NCBI GenBank assembly: GCA_023259685.1
Contig: JALRGP010000022.1
Coordinates: forward strand, 1 to 12,512
Direction: 5' to 3'
Source of the DNA: Alphaproteobacteria bacterium
GTDB lineage: Bacteria > Pseudomonadota > Alphaproteobacteria > JALRGP01
Length of the DNA stretch: 12,512 bases
Shown: positions 1-6,388 of the stretch, one piece after another
How positions within the stretch are numbered: position 1 is the stretch's first letter
How the letters are laid out: the number at the start of each line of letters is the position of its first letter
Position numbers and translations under genes: made by a program
Notes under the pieces: generated by a model
The model's input: only the letters and a program-made list of their open reading frames with translations
Databases searched by the model: none
Told to the model about the DNA's origin: nothing

Positions 1-201
1 GATCACTATTACATTTTTTTCATTAATACAACCGAAGATGAATCGAGTATGGATCCATCTGCACAGGATACATTATTTAAAAATTTAAGCTATATGTTAA
101 AAAATGATGTATCCGACAGTATTGTGGGTTGTGCAAAACATAAGTTTCCATTAAAAATCAATGAAAAGGTATTTAAAATTTTTGATCAAAATGATGCTTA
201 A
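1..201 (+). CDS. C-terminal end of a probable PpiD/SurA-type peptidyl-prolyl isomerase (partial)
   Basis: An open frame enters from the left edge and stops at TAA 199-201, giving 66 residues. The visible part has a beta-strand-like stretch (HYYIFFINTTEDES), an amphipathic helix with a LSYMLKNDVSDSIVG core, and ends in KFPLKINEKVFKIF. This order, with a helix carrying an 'nDi' motif followed by basic residues and 'hKhN.K', is what the C-terminal tail of PpiD-like SurA_N foldases looks like in alphaproteobacteria. Such proteins are inner-membrane-anchored periplasmic chaperones that help outer-membrane proteins fold. The stop codon lies inside the start region of the next gene (ATGs at 191 and 194), so the two are probably translationally coupled. 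No catalytic parvulin domain is visible in the window, so the call rests on the tail pattern alone. Confidence 0.45.
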   Translation, partial: DHYYIFFINTTEDESSMDPSAQDTLFKNLSYMLKNDVSDSIVGCAKHKFPLKINEKVFKIFDQNDA

Positions 202-445
202 AGTCATATCCCCAACTTCTTCATTATCATATTCCACAGTTCGGTCATTAACCATAGATACTAGCCTTGGTAAAATTCAAATTTTGCCCGGGCATATTGA
301 TATTATTACCGGGGTATCAGGTGAAATGTCTATCCAATGCGATCAATCTCACGATTCTAAAGTTCTCAATATAAAAGAAGGTGTCTTTATAGCACAAAAC
401 GACGAATGGACCTTGCTTGCTAACGATGCGTCTATACAATCCTGA
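191..445 (+). CDS. atpC: F1F0 ATP synthase epsilon subunit, N-terminal domain only
   Basis: The epsilon subunit sits on the central stalk of F1 and couples gamma rotation to the c-ring. The 84-residue product begins MMLKVISP and shows the epsilon beta-sandwich pattern: an LKVISPTS first strand, G27-KIQILPGH (the LPGH at about 32-35), an IDIITGVSGEMSI strand pair, and an EGVFIAQNDEWTLLANDA end. I start it at 191 (or 194) rather than at an in-frame ATG at 161, because family homology begins at MLKV and the 161 start would lie deep inside the upstream gene. The usual epsilon is about 110-140 residues. Here the C-terminal two-helix domain, which inhibits ATP hydrolysis, is wholly absent, as in some short epsilons. 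The gene overlaps rsmE by 20 bases and is not next to atpD, since the upstream frame is not a beta subunit. Identification is fairly secure; function as a subunit is inferred. Confidence 0.75.
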   Translation: MMLKVISPTSSLSYSTVRSLTIDTSLGKIQILPGHIDIITGVSGEMSIQCDQSHDSKVLNIKEGVFIAQNDEWTLLANDASIQS

Positions 446-1103
446 TTTCAAACCTTTTGAACAAACCTTATTAACACCCCGTCAACTGCATCATTTATCG
501 GTTCGTCGCTTTCGTCCCAACCGAGAAACCTTGTATATTTTTAATGACCAACACGGTGTTTGGAAAGTTGTTTTTCATAATGACACAAACATTATACCGG
601 TAGAATCCATCAGTTCTGCCAAAAAAACCCCTAAACTTGCTTTAGCGTTTGGATTAATCAGATCTGCTCATTTATCCGATTTTTTACAAAAAGCTGTGGA
701 ATTAGGTGTCACTGATTTTTTTCCTTTGCAAACGGATTTTTCTCAAACTTATCCTTTAAAAATGGATAAGCTGGAACAGGTGATGATCGATGCGATTCAA
801 CAAAGTGAACGATTAACTTTGCCAACAATCCATCCCATCATTGATTTAAAAACGTTATGCCAGAAAATTGAAAATTTTACATTTTTCTCGGCAATTGAAA
901 GGGAATCTTCTCATTCTCTATTTGACATTCATGAAAAAAATATGAACCGATGTATAGTGATCGGACCAGAAGGTGGATGGTCTTTGAATGAAAAAAAATT
1001 CCTCACAGATCACACCCGCCCTTATTCCTTAGGACATTCTATATTAAAAGTAGAAACGGCTATGATTTTAAGCATTGGTTATTGTGCTTTTTTATTTGAT
1101 TAA
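426..1103 (+). CDS. rsmE: 16S rRNA (uracil-1498-N3)-methyltransferase RsmE
   Basis: RsmE methylates N3 of U1498 in helix 44 of 16S rRNA using S-adenosylmethionine and belongs to the SPOUT (trefoil-knot) methyltransferases. The 225-residue product starts MRLYNPDF, which matches the family's short N-terminal PUA-like domain (about residues 1-65). The SPOUT domain follows, with QKAVELGV (about 88-95), VIGPEGGW (178-185) and the knot motif SLGHSILKVETA (201-212), where the cofactor binds. A TTG nine bases upstream would also be in frame, but ATG 426 gives the usual family N-terminus. Length is slightly below the usual ~240. It overlaps atpC by 20 bases and runs in the same direction, so the two are likely cotranscribed. 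No terminator is visible after it. Confidence 0.93.
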   Translation: MRLYNPDFKPFEQTLLTPRQLHHLSVRRFRPNRETLYIFNDQHGVWKVVFHNDTNIIPVESISSAKKTPKLALAFGLIRSAHLSDFLQKAVELGVTDFFPLQTDFSQTYPLKMDKLEQVMIDAIQQSERLTLPTIHPIIDLKTLCQKIENFTFFSAIERESSHSLFDIHEKNMNRCIVIGPEGGWSLNEKKFLTDHTRPYSLGHSILKVETAMILSIGYCAFLFD

Positions 1104-1176
1104 TTTTCAACATATTTTTACAAATATATCCATCATCTTTTAACATAATTATATGGTGATAATATATATTTTTTTT

Positions 1177-1821
1177 ATGCGCATTATTATAATGATGATA
1201 TGTGTGTCTTTCGGATTTTGTGGTTTTGAAGGTGCTTTTTTGGGAGTAGGCTTGGGAGCCCAACATTCAACACAAACCTTAGGTGGTGATGCTTTGGCAT
1301 TATTTAATCCGTCTGAAAAAGGAAGACCTCACACACGATTAGGAGGACATATTAAGCTATTGGGAGGACACAGCAATCGTTTTGATCATTGGTATATGGG
1401 AGGAGAGCTTTTTGCCATTATTCCATTTCATCAAAATTCCACAAAACGAGAAGGGACACAATGTCAAGGCTCTACTCTTTATCAACGAGGTTGGTCATTG
1501 GGATTAACGCCGCGTTTAGGGTTTATTATCTGTCAAAAAGTATTGGTATTTACCAAATTTGGTATTGAAATAAGCCGTGATTATATGGAATGGTCTAATA
1601 CTGGAACTCTCAGACCCGGTTATTATGAGGGCCGAAAAAAAACACTGTTAGGGGTGATTGTTGGTGGTGGCTGTGAGGTGTGCATGTCTGACCACATAAA
1701 TTTACGTTTTGATTATGGATACCATTCAACAAGAACTCTTGGAGATACGTTAAATAATATGAAAATGACCCTTAAACGTCATGCTCATATGTATAATATG
1801 GCACTTGTATATCAATTTTAG
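1177..1821 (+). CDS. Outer-membrane beta-barrel protein with signal peptide
   Basis: The 214-residue product starts MRIIIMMICVSFGFCG, a short charged then hydrophobic signal peptide, and goes directly into EGAFLGVGLGAQ, a typical first strand of an OmpA/Opa-like 8-stranded barrel. Alternating aromatic/glycine strands continue (HWYMGGELFAIIPF, SLGLTPRLGFII, VLVFTKFGIEIS, TLLGVIVGGGCEV, INLRFDYGYHS). The chain ends in MALVYQF, with the C-terminal phenylalanine that the BAM complex recognises. Loops between strands are rich in Gly, Arg and His. I chose ATG 1177; an in-frame ATG 24 bases upstream adds a hydrophobic stretch without a basic n-region, and ATG 1192 is a third possibility. No good Shine-Dalgarno is seen. 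The exact porin or adhesin role cannot be read from sequence. The gene stands alone, with a hairpin terminator just after the stop. Confidence 0.72.
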   Translation: MRIIIMMICVSFGFCGFEGAFLGVGLGAQHSTQTLGGDALALFNPSEKGRPHTRLGGHIKLLGGHSNRFDHWYMGGELFAIIPFHQNSTKREGTQCQGSTLYQRGWSLGLTPRLGFIICQKVLVFTKFGIEISRDYMEWSNTGTLRPGYYEGRKKTLLGVIVGGGCEVCMSDHINLRFDYGYHSTRTLGDTLNNMKMTLKRHAHMYNMALVYQF

Positions 1822-1829
1822 ACAACTGG

Positions 1830-1853
1830 AACCCCAGTAAATACTGGGGTTTT
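1830..1853 (+). terminator. Hairpin terminator after the outer-membrane protein gene
   Basis: A near-perfect inverted repeat, AACCCCAGTA (1830-1839) and TACTGGGGTT (1842-1851), starts nine bases after the stop codon and runs into a short T run (1850-1853). The stem is GC-rich for this region. The T tract is short on the plus strand. On the minus strand no T run follows, so it serves the plus-strand gene best, although it lies between two convergent genes. Confidence 0.65.
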
Positions 1854-1974
1854 AAGGAAGGTGTTTTTTCTTTAAAAGATTTGTTCTCGTATTTTCACAA
1901 CCTAGTCTTGTTATAAATGCGTAGAACAAGATCAGTAAAAATTTCATGATCATTCAAATTTTGATATTGACGAG

Positions 1975-2787
1975 TTACAATTGCCGAACACTTATTCTGT
2001 AGATACGTCTTGGATCCGCGCTTAATATTTCAAATTCTAATCCTTTGAAAGAAATGATCTCGCCCCTCACTGGTACGTGTCCAGCAATAAAAACAATTAA
2101 TCCACCAATTGTATCGATATCTTCATCTGTGTCATTAAAAGGTCCATAATCTTTGAAATAATCTTCCACTTGTTTGACAGTTGCACGTCCATCGACAATT
2201 AATGTCCCATCAGTTTTTAATTCAAATTGAGATTTTAATGCCTGTTGCTCATGGGCATCTTGAATATCACCAATAATTTGTTCTATTAACATATCTAAGG
2301 TGACTAAACCATCGATACCTCCGTATTCATCCACAACGAAACCCATTTTCGTACCCGTTTCTCTCATATGAATCAGTAAATCTAAAATACGCATTGTGGG
2401 AGATATAAACAAAGCATCTTTAACAAGTGTACGAAGGGGTGTTTTTTTTTCTTCTAACATCCATTTAAAAACATCATAGATATCTAATGTTCCAATAATA
2501 TGATCCAATGTTTCCATATAAACCGGTAACAGGCTTTTTGTTTTAAGCAGTAAATTCATTTGTTGATCTAAATCCATGTTTAAAGGAACTGCAACAATAT
2601 CTGCCCGCGGTACCATGACATCTTTGGCTTCTAAATCTTTTAAGTTTAAAACATTACCAAGCAATAATAATTCATCATCGTCAATAGACGGCTCTTCTTC
2701 TTTGACTTCTTCAATCAGCTCCTCAATGGTATGTCTGATATTTTCTTTATCTTTTTTAAAAAATTTAAACAATTTTAATAATGCCAT
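1975..2787 (-). CDS. CBS-domain protein of the TlyC/CorC (HlyC) family
   Basis: The 270-residue protein has an acidic/basic N-terminal segment (1-50), the family signature VMVPRADI (57-64), two CBS domains (about 60-115 and 125-180, the second with FVVDEYGGIDGLVT at 150-163), and a C-terminal CorC_HlyC domain (about 188-268, with a TIGGLIVFIAGHVP core). CBS pairs bind adenosine nucleotides. Relatives are linked to magnesium/cobalt efflux (CorC) or named hemolysin C/TlyC in Rickettsia, though haemolytic activity of such proteins is doubtful. There is no membrane DUF21/CNNM domain, so this is the short soluble form. In many alphaproteobacteria this gene lies between ybeY and lnt; here neither neighbour is present and the upstream spacer is non-coding. 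The start is ATG 2787 with only a weak GAG ahead of it. Confidence 0.85.
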   Translation of the reverse strand: MALLKLFKFFKKDKENIRHTIEELIEEVKEEEPSIDDDELLLLGNVLNLKDLEAKDVMVPRADIVAVPLNMDLDQQMNLLLKTKSLLPVYMETLDHIIGTLDIYDVFKWMLEEKKTPLRTLVKDALFISPTMRILDLLIHMRETGTKMGFVVDEYGGIDGLVTLDMLIEQIIGDIQDAHEQQALKSQFELKTDGTLIVDGRATVKQVEDYFKDYGPFNDTDEDIDTIGGLIVFIAGHVPVRGEIISFKGLEFEILSADPRRIYRISVRQL

Positions 2788-2962
2788 CTCAGTGTTTTTA
2801 AAAATTCTAATGGGGGGCCTTTAAGGTATTGTTTCATTTTTCAAAAATATTTGTAAACACAATTAAAAAAGTGTGTGTACAACAAAATCATTTTTTTATT
2901 AAAATTAATATATTTTTAATAATTTATTTCTAATGTAATTTAAAAATACTGTTGCAATATCT
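2788..2962. other. AT-rich divergent spacer
   Basis: This 175-base spacer separates the divergently transcribed CBS protein and the small exported protein, so it should hold promoters for both. It is very AT-rich with A and T runs. TTTACA-like and TAAT-like hexamers are too common here to assign a promoter with confidence. A short run of six G (2813-2818, plus strand) stands out against the base composition. No gene or repeat was recognised. Confidence 0.4.
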
Positions 2963-3244
2963 ATGTTTTTGATTGCTTTTGCCTTGGGATTACATTTATC
3001 TGAGTCAGTTTTTATCAAACCCAATATTTTACATTTTCAAGGGCTAGTGATGACGTCAGCAAAAAAATGGGTATTGATGATTAATCATAAATCTTATACT
3101 CCTGCAAAATTACCCAAATCTATAAAAATTTTATCCATCCATCCCAAAAAAATTCTCGTTCAATCAGGAGAACAAAAAATTTGTTTATCGATTGGTGACA
3201 AAATTAAAATTTATCAAAACCATGTTGAAAAAATAGACGACTAA
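2963..3244 (+). CDS. Small exported protein of unknown function, GspB/PilP-like pattern
   Basis: The 93-residue product begins MFLIAFALGLHLSES, a hydrophobic segment that could be a signal peptide or anchor. The rest is a small basic domain of predicted beta strands: LHFQGLVMTSAKKWVLMINHKSY, then LPKSIKILSIHPKKILVQSG, then EQKICLSIGDKIKIY. The pattern 'W.hhINg..y ... hk.l.I.p..hhhq.g...i.l..Gd' resembles the C-terminal beta domain of type II secretion GspB/GspC or PilP pilot proteins, but this is a shape resemblance, not a recognised family. Upstream in-frame codons (from 2939) would lengthen the hydrophobic stretch but offer no standard start. No secretion or pilus genes are nearby. It converges with valS, whose terminator lies just downstream. 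Confidence 0.5.
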   Translation: MFLIAFALGLHLSESVFIKPNILHFQGLVMTSAKKWVLMINHKSYTPAKLPKSIKILSIHPKKILVQSGEQKICLSIGDKIKIYQNHVEKIDD

Positions 3245-3262
3245 AAATTTTTGATAACCTTT

Positions 3263-3305
3263 TAAAAAAACCTCAGGACATCATCCAAATAGATGAAATC
3301 CTGAG
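3263..3305 (-). terminator. Rho-independent terminator of valS
   Basis: CTCAGGA (3272-3278) pairs with TCCTGAG (3299-3305), with further internal pairing between ATCAT and GATGA. Read on the minus strand the stem is followed directly by GG and seven T (A run at 3264-3270, plus strand). It begins 8 bases after the valS stop. It also sits at the end of the convergent small exported gene and may end both transcripts, but the T tract favours valS. Confidence 0.85.
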
Positions 3306-3312
3306 ATAATCT

Positions 3313-5841
3313 TCAATTCTCATTGGATAAAGATTGGTAGGCATCTTTTAAAATAAATTGTTCTGTTATTTTTTTTTGATGGTCAATTTTATCTTGTTCC
3401 CATGCCTCGGGCTTGGCATTTTGATAAGCCACGTTACCAATTTTTTTATCAAGTTTATCAATGTCCGATTGTAATTGAGCAATTTTTTTATTCAAAATAT
3501 TGATGGCTTCTTCTAGTTTTAACGAATCTGCTAGCATGAAAAAGGCTTTTTTATCACCAACGGACGCTGATACATGATGACCTTTGAGATCACTTTGAAT
3601 ATCTGATTTTGTTAAAAATTCTATCATAGGATAAAGAGGTGTAAAAACCATCCAATCATCACTGAGGTAAATATGAATTTTTTGATTGGCATTCAGAGCA
3701 AATAACCCCCTGATAGAGCGAATATTGTTAATCAAATCCAAACAAGGTTCAATCTGACATTGTGGCAATGAATCATGGTGCGGCCACCTTTGATTTGAAA
3801 GTGTATCATTTGGATAGCTGTGTTGGTATAACTCGTCTGATAAAATTGGGCACAATGGATGAATTAAATGTAAAAATTCATGAAAAATCTCTAAACCTAA
3901 TGCCCCCGTTCCGCCATAGGGTTTTGATCCTTCCAAAAATACATCACAAAAATCATTCCAAAAAAATTTATAAATAATCTGGGAAAAATGATCAAAACGA
4001 TACTCAGATAAGGCCTGATTCATGGATTTTTGAGCTTGTCTAAGGGAATTAACTATCCATAAATACAATGGATGTGAATCATTAATAGACGTGATCTGAG
4101 ACGCATTAATGATTAAAAATTTATGGGCATTTCGAATTTTTGTCATAAAATTTCGGGCTTTTTCTACTTTTTTCTTTGCAAAAGAACTGTCTTGAGAAGG
4201 GGCTGCTGCTTCACAAAACGCAAATCTTGTCGCATCCACACCAAATTCATCAATTAATTCCAACGGATCAATCACATTACCCTTTGATTTTGACATTTTT
4301 TGACCATTTTCGTCACGGATCAGGCCGTGCACATAAACAGTTTTAAAGGGGATTTGTCCCGTTAATTTAAGAGACAGCATGATCATTCGTGCCACCCAAA
4401 AGAAAATAATATCAAAACCCGTCATTAAAAAATCGGTTGGAAAAAAACGTTGTAAATCTTTTGTTTTATCCGGCCACCCAAGGGTTGCAAAGGGCCATAA
4501 TCCCGATGAAAACCATGTGTCCAACACATCATTATCCTGTTCCAAAGACACATCATGTCCATAGTGCTTGCGAGCTTGATCTTGTGCGTCTTGATGGTTT
4601 TTTGCAACAAATACGCCTCCATCTGGTCCATACCATGCAGGAATACGGTGCCCCCACCATAATTGTCGTGACAAGCACCATGGCTGTATATTCTCAAGCC
4701 ACTGGAAATAGACGTTTTCCCAATGTTTGGGGAAAAATTGTATCTCTCCATTTTTAACTGCTGCTATGGCTGGCTTTGCAAGCTCGGTCATATCCATGAA
4801 CCATTGGTCTGTTAAAAAGGGTTGTATTTCAATGTGGGAACGGTTTCCTGCACCGTAAGGTTTTGACATCATGTTATCTTGAATGTCTATGACCTCAACT
4901 TCTTTTAAAATCTTATCTCTTGCATCTTTGATAGACAGACCAATGTAATCTTGTGGAGCAGGGTCAATTAAGTGAGCTTTTTTATCTAAAATATTAATCG
5001 TTGGTAAGTTGTGACGTTTACCCACCTCAAAGTCATTAAAATCATGGGCAGGTGTTATTTTAACGGCACCACTGCCTTTTGTGGGGTCGCAATACGTATC
5101 TGCAATCACCGGTATGGAACGGTTAATGATTGGAACCAATACTTTTTTTCCGATGAAGTGTTTAAAACGTTCATCATCGGGATGAACTGCTACAGCCACA
5201 TCCCCAAATAATGTTTCTGGACGTGTCGTTGCAACAACAATACCTTCCATGGGATTATCCTCAAGAAGGTAGCGCAGGTAATACATTTTTCCCATTTCCT
5301 CTTTTTTCTCAACCTCTAAATCAGAAACGGCCGTTTCTAAAACAGGATCCCAATTAACCAAATGTTTTGATTTATAAATGTATCCTTCTTTATAAAGGCT
5401 GATAAAAGCTTCGACAACAGCAGCGCTTAGTCCATCGTCCATGGTAAAACGATATCTATCAAAATCTGGTGAAATGCACAGGCGTTTTTGTTGATGAACA
5501 ATCGTATCTCCGGAATATTGTTTCCACGCCCACACACGTTTTAAAAATTCTTCACGTCCAAGTATTTTGGATGACGTACCTTCTTTGTTGAGTTGTTTTT
5601 CAACAACCATTTGGGTGGCAATGCCCGCGTGGTCAGTTCCACCTTGCCATAGGACACATTTTCCAAGCATACGTTGATAACGAATCAACACATCTTGAAG
5701 AGTATTATTAAATCCGTGTCCTAAGTGAAGTGTTCCTGTGACATTAGGTGGAGGAAGAGCAATACAAAAAGATTTTTCCTTTGTATCATCAGCCTTAAAA
5801 TGTTTTATTTGTTTTTCATAGATGAGATTGTCGTTATTCAA
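3313..5841 (-). CDS. valS: Valyl-tRNA synthetase
   Basis: This class Ia synthetase charges tRNA-Val and hydrolyses mischarged Thr-tRNA. The 842-residue chain shows the catalytic HIGH-type motif in PPPNVTGTLHLGHG (30-43), a CP1 editing domain (about 190-330, with ATTRPETLFGDVAV and GSGAVKITPAHD), the WWGHRIPAWY block, DVLDTWFSSGLWPF, and KMSKSKGN with KMSKS at 515-519. An anticodon-binding helical domain and a C-terminal coiled-coil arm rich in Lys, Leu and Asp follow. The start appears to be TTG 5841, since an in-frame TAA lies two codons upstream and the next internal Met is residue 58. The N-terminus before PPPNVTG is about ten residues shorter than in most relatives, and the usual 'YDP..hE' block is not seen. 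Total length is below the common 870-950. It has its own terminator. The upstream spacer separates it from the DUF4280 gene. Confidence 0.96.
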   Translation of the reverse strand: MNNDNLIYEKQIKHFKADDTKEKSFCIALPPPNVTGTLHLGHGFNNTLQDVLIRYQRMLGKCVLWQGGTDHAGIATQMVVEKQLNKEGTSSKILGREEFLKRVWAWKQYSGDTIVHQQKRLCISPDFDRYRFTMDDGLSAAVVEAFISLYKEGYIYKSKHLVNWDPVLETAVSDLEVEKKEEMGKMYYLRYLLEDNPMEGIVVATTRPETLFGDVAVAVHPDDERFKHFIGKKVLVPIINRSIPVIADTYCDPTKGSGAVKITPAHDFNDFEVGKRHNLPTINILDKKAHLIDPAPQDYIGLSIKDARDKILKEVEVIDIQDNMMSKPYGAGNRSHIEIQPFLTDQWFMDMTELAKPAIAAVKNGEIQFFPKHWENVYFQWLENIQPWCLSRQLWWGHRIPAWYGPDGGVFVAKNHQDAQDQARKHYGHDVSLEQDNDVLDTWFSSGLWPFATLGWPDKTKDLQRFFPTDFLMTGFDIIFFWVARMIMLSLKLTGQIPFKTVYVHGLIRDENGQKMSKSKGNVIDPLELIDEFGVDATRFAFCEAAAPSQDSSFAKKKVEKARNFMTKIRNAHKFLIINASQITSINDSHPLYLWIVNSLRQAQKSMNQALSEYRFDHFSQIIYKFFWNDFCDVFLEGSKPYGGTGALGLEIFHEFLHLIHPLCPILSDELYQHSYPNDTLSNQRWPHHDSLPQCQIEPCLDLINNIRSIRGLFALNANQKIHIYLSDDWMVFTPLYPMIEFLTKSDIQSDLKGHHVSASVGDKKAFFMLADSLKLEEAINILNKKIAQLQSDIDKLDKKIGNVAYQNAKPEAWEQDKIDHQKKITEQFILKDAYQSLSNEN

Positions 5842-5910
5842 TTTTTAAAACTCGCACCATGCATTTGGTTTATAATAAAATATTTTTAAAAAAAATTCAG
5901 TAGTATGATT

Positions 5911-5940
5911 GTTCAAAATCTTATCAAGTTGAATTTGAAC
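5911..5940. repeat. Imperfect inverted repeat between DUF4280 gene and valS
   Basis: GTTCAAAATC (5911-5920) pairs with GAATTTGAAC (5931-5940), nine of ten positions, around a 10-base loop. It lies 50-80 bases after the stop of the DUF4280 gene and about 70 bases ahead of the valS start on the minus strand. A T run follows only after about ten bases. It could be a weak terminator for the upstream cluster, part of the valS leader, or chance in AT-rich DNA. Confidence 0.35.
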
Positions 5941-5992
5941 GGACAAACACGTTGAAAATGTGGAATCATTTAAATATTGTAGTCTCAAATTT

Positions 5993-6388
5993 TTAAATTT
6001 TAACGGTTGTATTAAATTGTCCCGGCATTATCACAGTAATATTTCCGTTCCATATGCAAGATACTTTCCCATTTTTATCAAAAGCAGGCTTTCCACAAAC
6101 TTTGACTTTGGAGGAGGCTGCACCCCATTTTCCTGTGACTATAGGAATGCAAGGAACAGGCGTTAACACCCCAAATGCGGCAACCGTGGCAGCAATAACC
6201 ATGGGATTTGCCATTGATCGGCACATTCCAAAGGGTAAAATATTTAAAAAAGGGATAGAATCACCTATGTTTGCAACAGATTGATAATTGCTAAAAACAA
6301 CTTTTCTTGGCAACACCAATAGTGGAACAGGGACCATCCCTTGAGAACATTTGATTAAACTCATGACCCCAGAAACACCAAGACCCAT
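5993..6388 (-). CDS. DUF4280 PAAR-like protein (putative injection-system spike tip)
   Basis: The 131-residue product matches the DUF4280 pattern along its length: an N-terminal block GVSGVMSLIKCSQGMVP (4-20), LLVLP (23-27), NIGDSIPFLNILPFGMCRS (40-58), a conserved NP-AATVAAFGVLTPVPCIP block (61-82), a KVKVCGKPAF strand (95-103), and a closing CIWNGNITVIMPGQ (111-124). Cysteines at 14, 55, 80, 98 and 111 fit the family. DUF4280 proteins are PAAR-like. PAAR proteins form the sharp tip on VgrG spikes of type VI secretion and related contractile injection systems and often carry effectors. Here there is no toxin extension. The ATG follows directly on the TAA of the drug-exporter gene, with a strong AGGGAGGG ribosome-binding site at 6393-6400, so the two are coupled. 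No other injection-system gene is present. The fold call is good; a role in secretion is inferred from the family. Confidence 0.82.
   Translation of the reverse strand: MGLGVSGVMSLIKCSQGMVPVPLLVLPRKVVFSNYQSVANIGDSIPFLNILPFGMCRSMANPMVIAATVAAFGVLTPVPCIPIVTGKWGAASSKVKVCGKPAFDKNGKVSCIWNGNITVIMPGQFNTTVKI

Noticed and set aside
1900..1935. CTTGTT/AACAAG inverted repeat in the convergent spacer
   Set aside because: The arms are only six bases, with no T tract on either strand; too weak to call a terminator of the CBS gene.
2576..2824. Serine-rich plus-strand open frame of 82 codons
   Set aside because: It is antisense to the CBS protein; the serine runs come from the reverse of Asp/Glu codons.
4425..4757. 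Open frames of over 100 codons inside valS on both strands
   Set aside because: Both are out-of-frame shadows of the well-supported valS coding region.
5960..6284. Two plus-strand open frames opposite the DUF4280 gene
   Set aside because: They mirror the DUF4280 coding region on the other strand, which has a clear family match and a strong ribosome-binding site.
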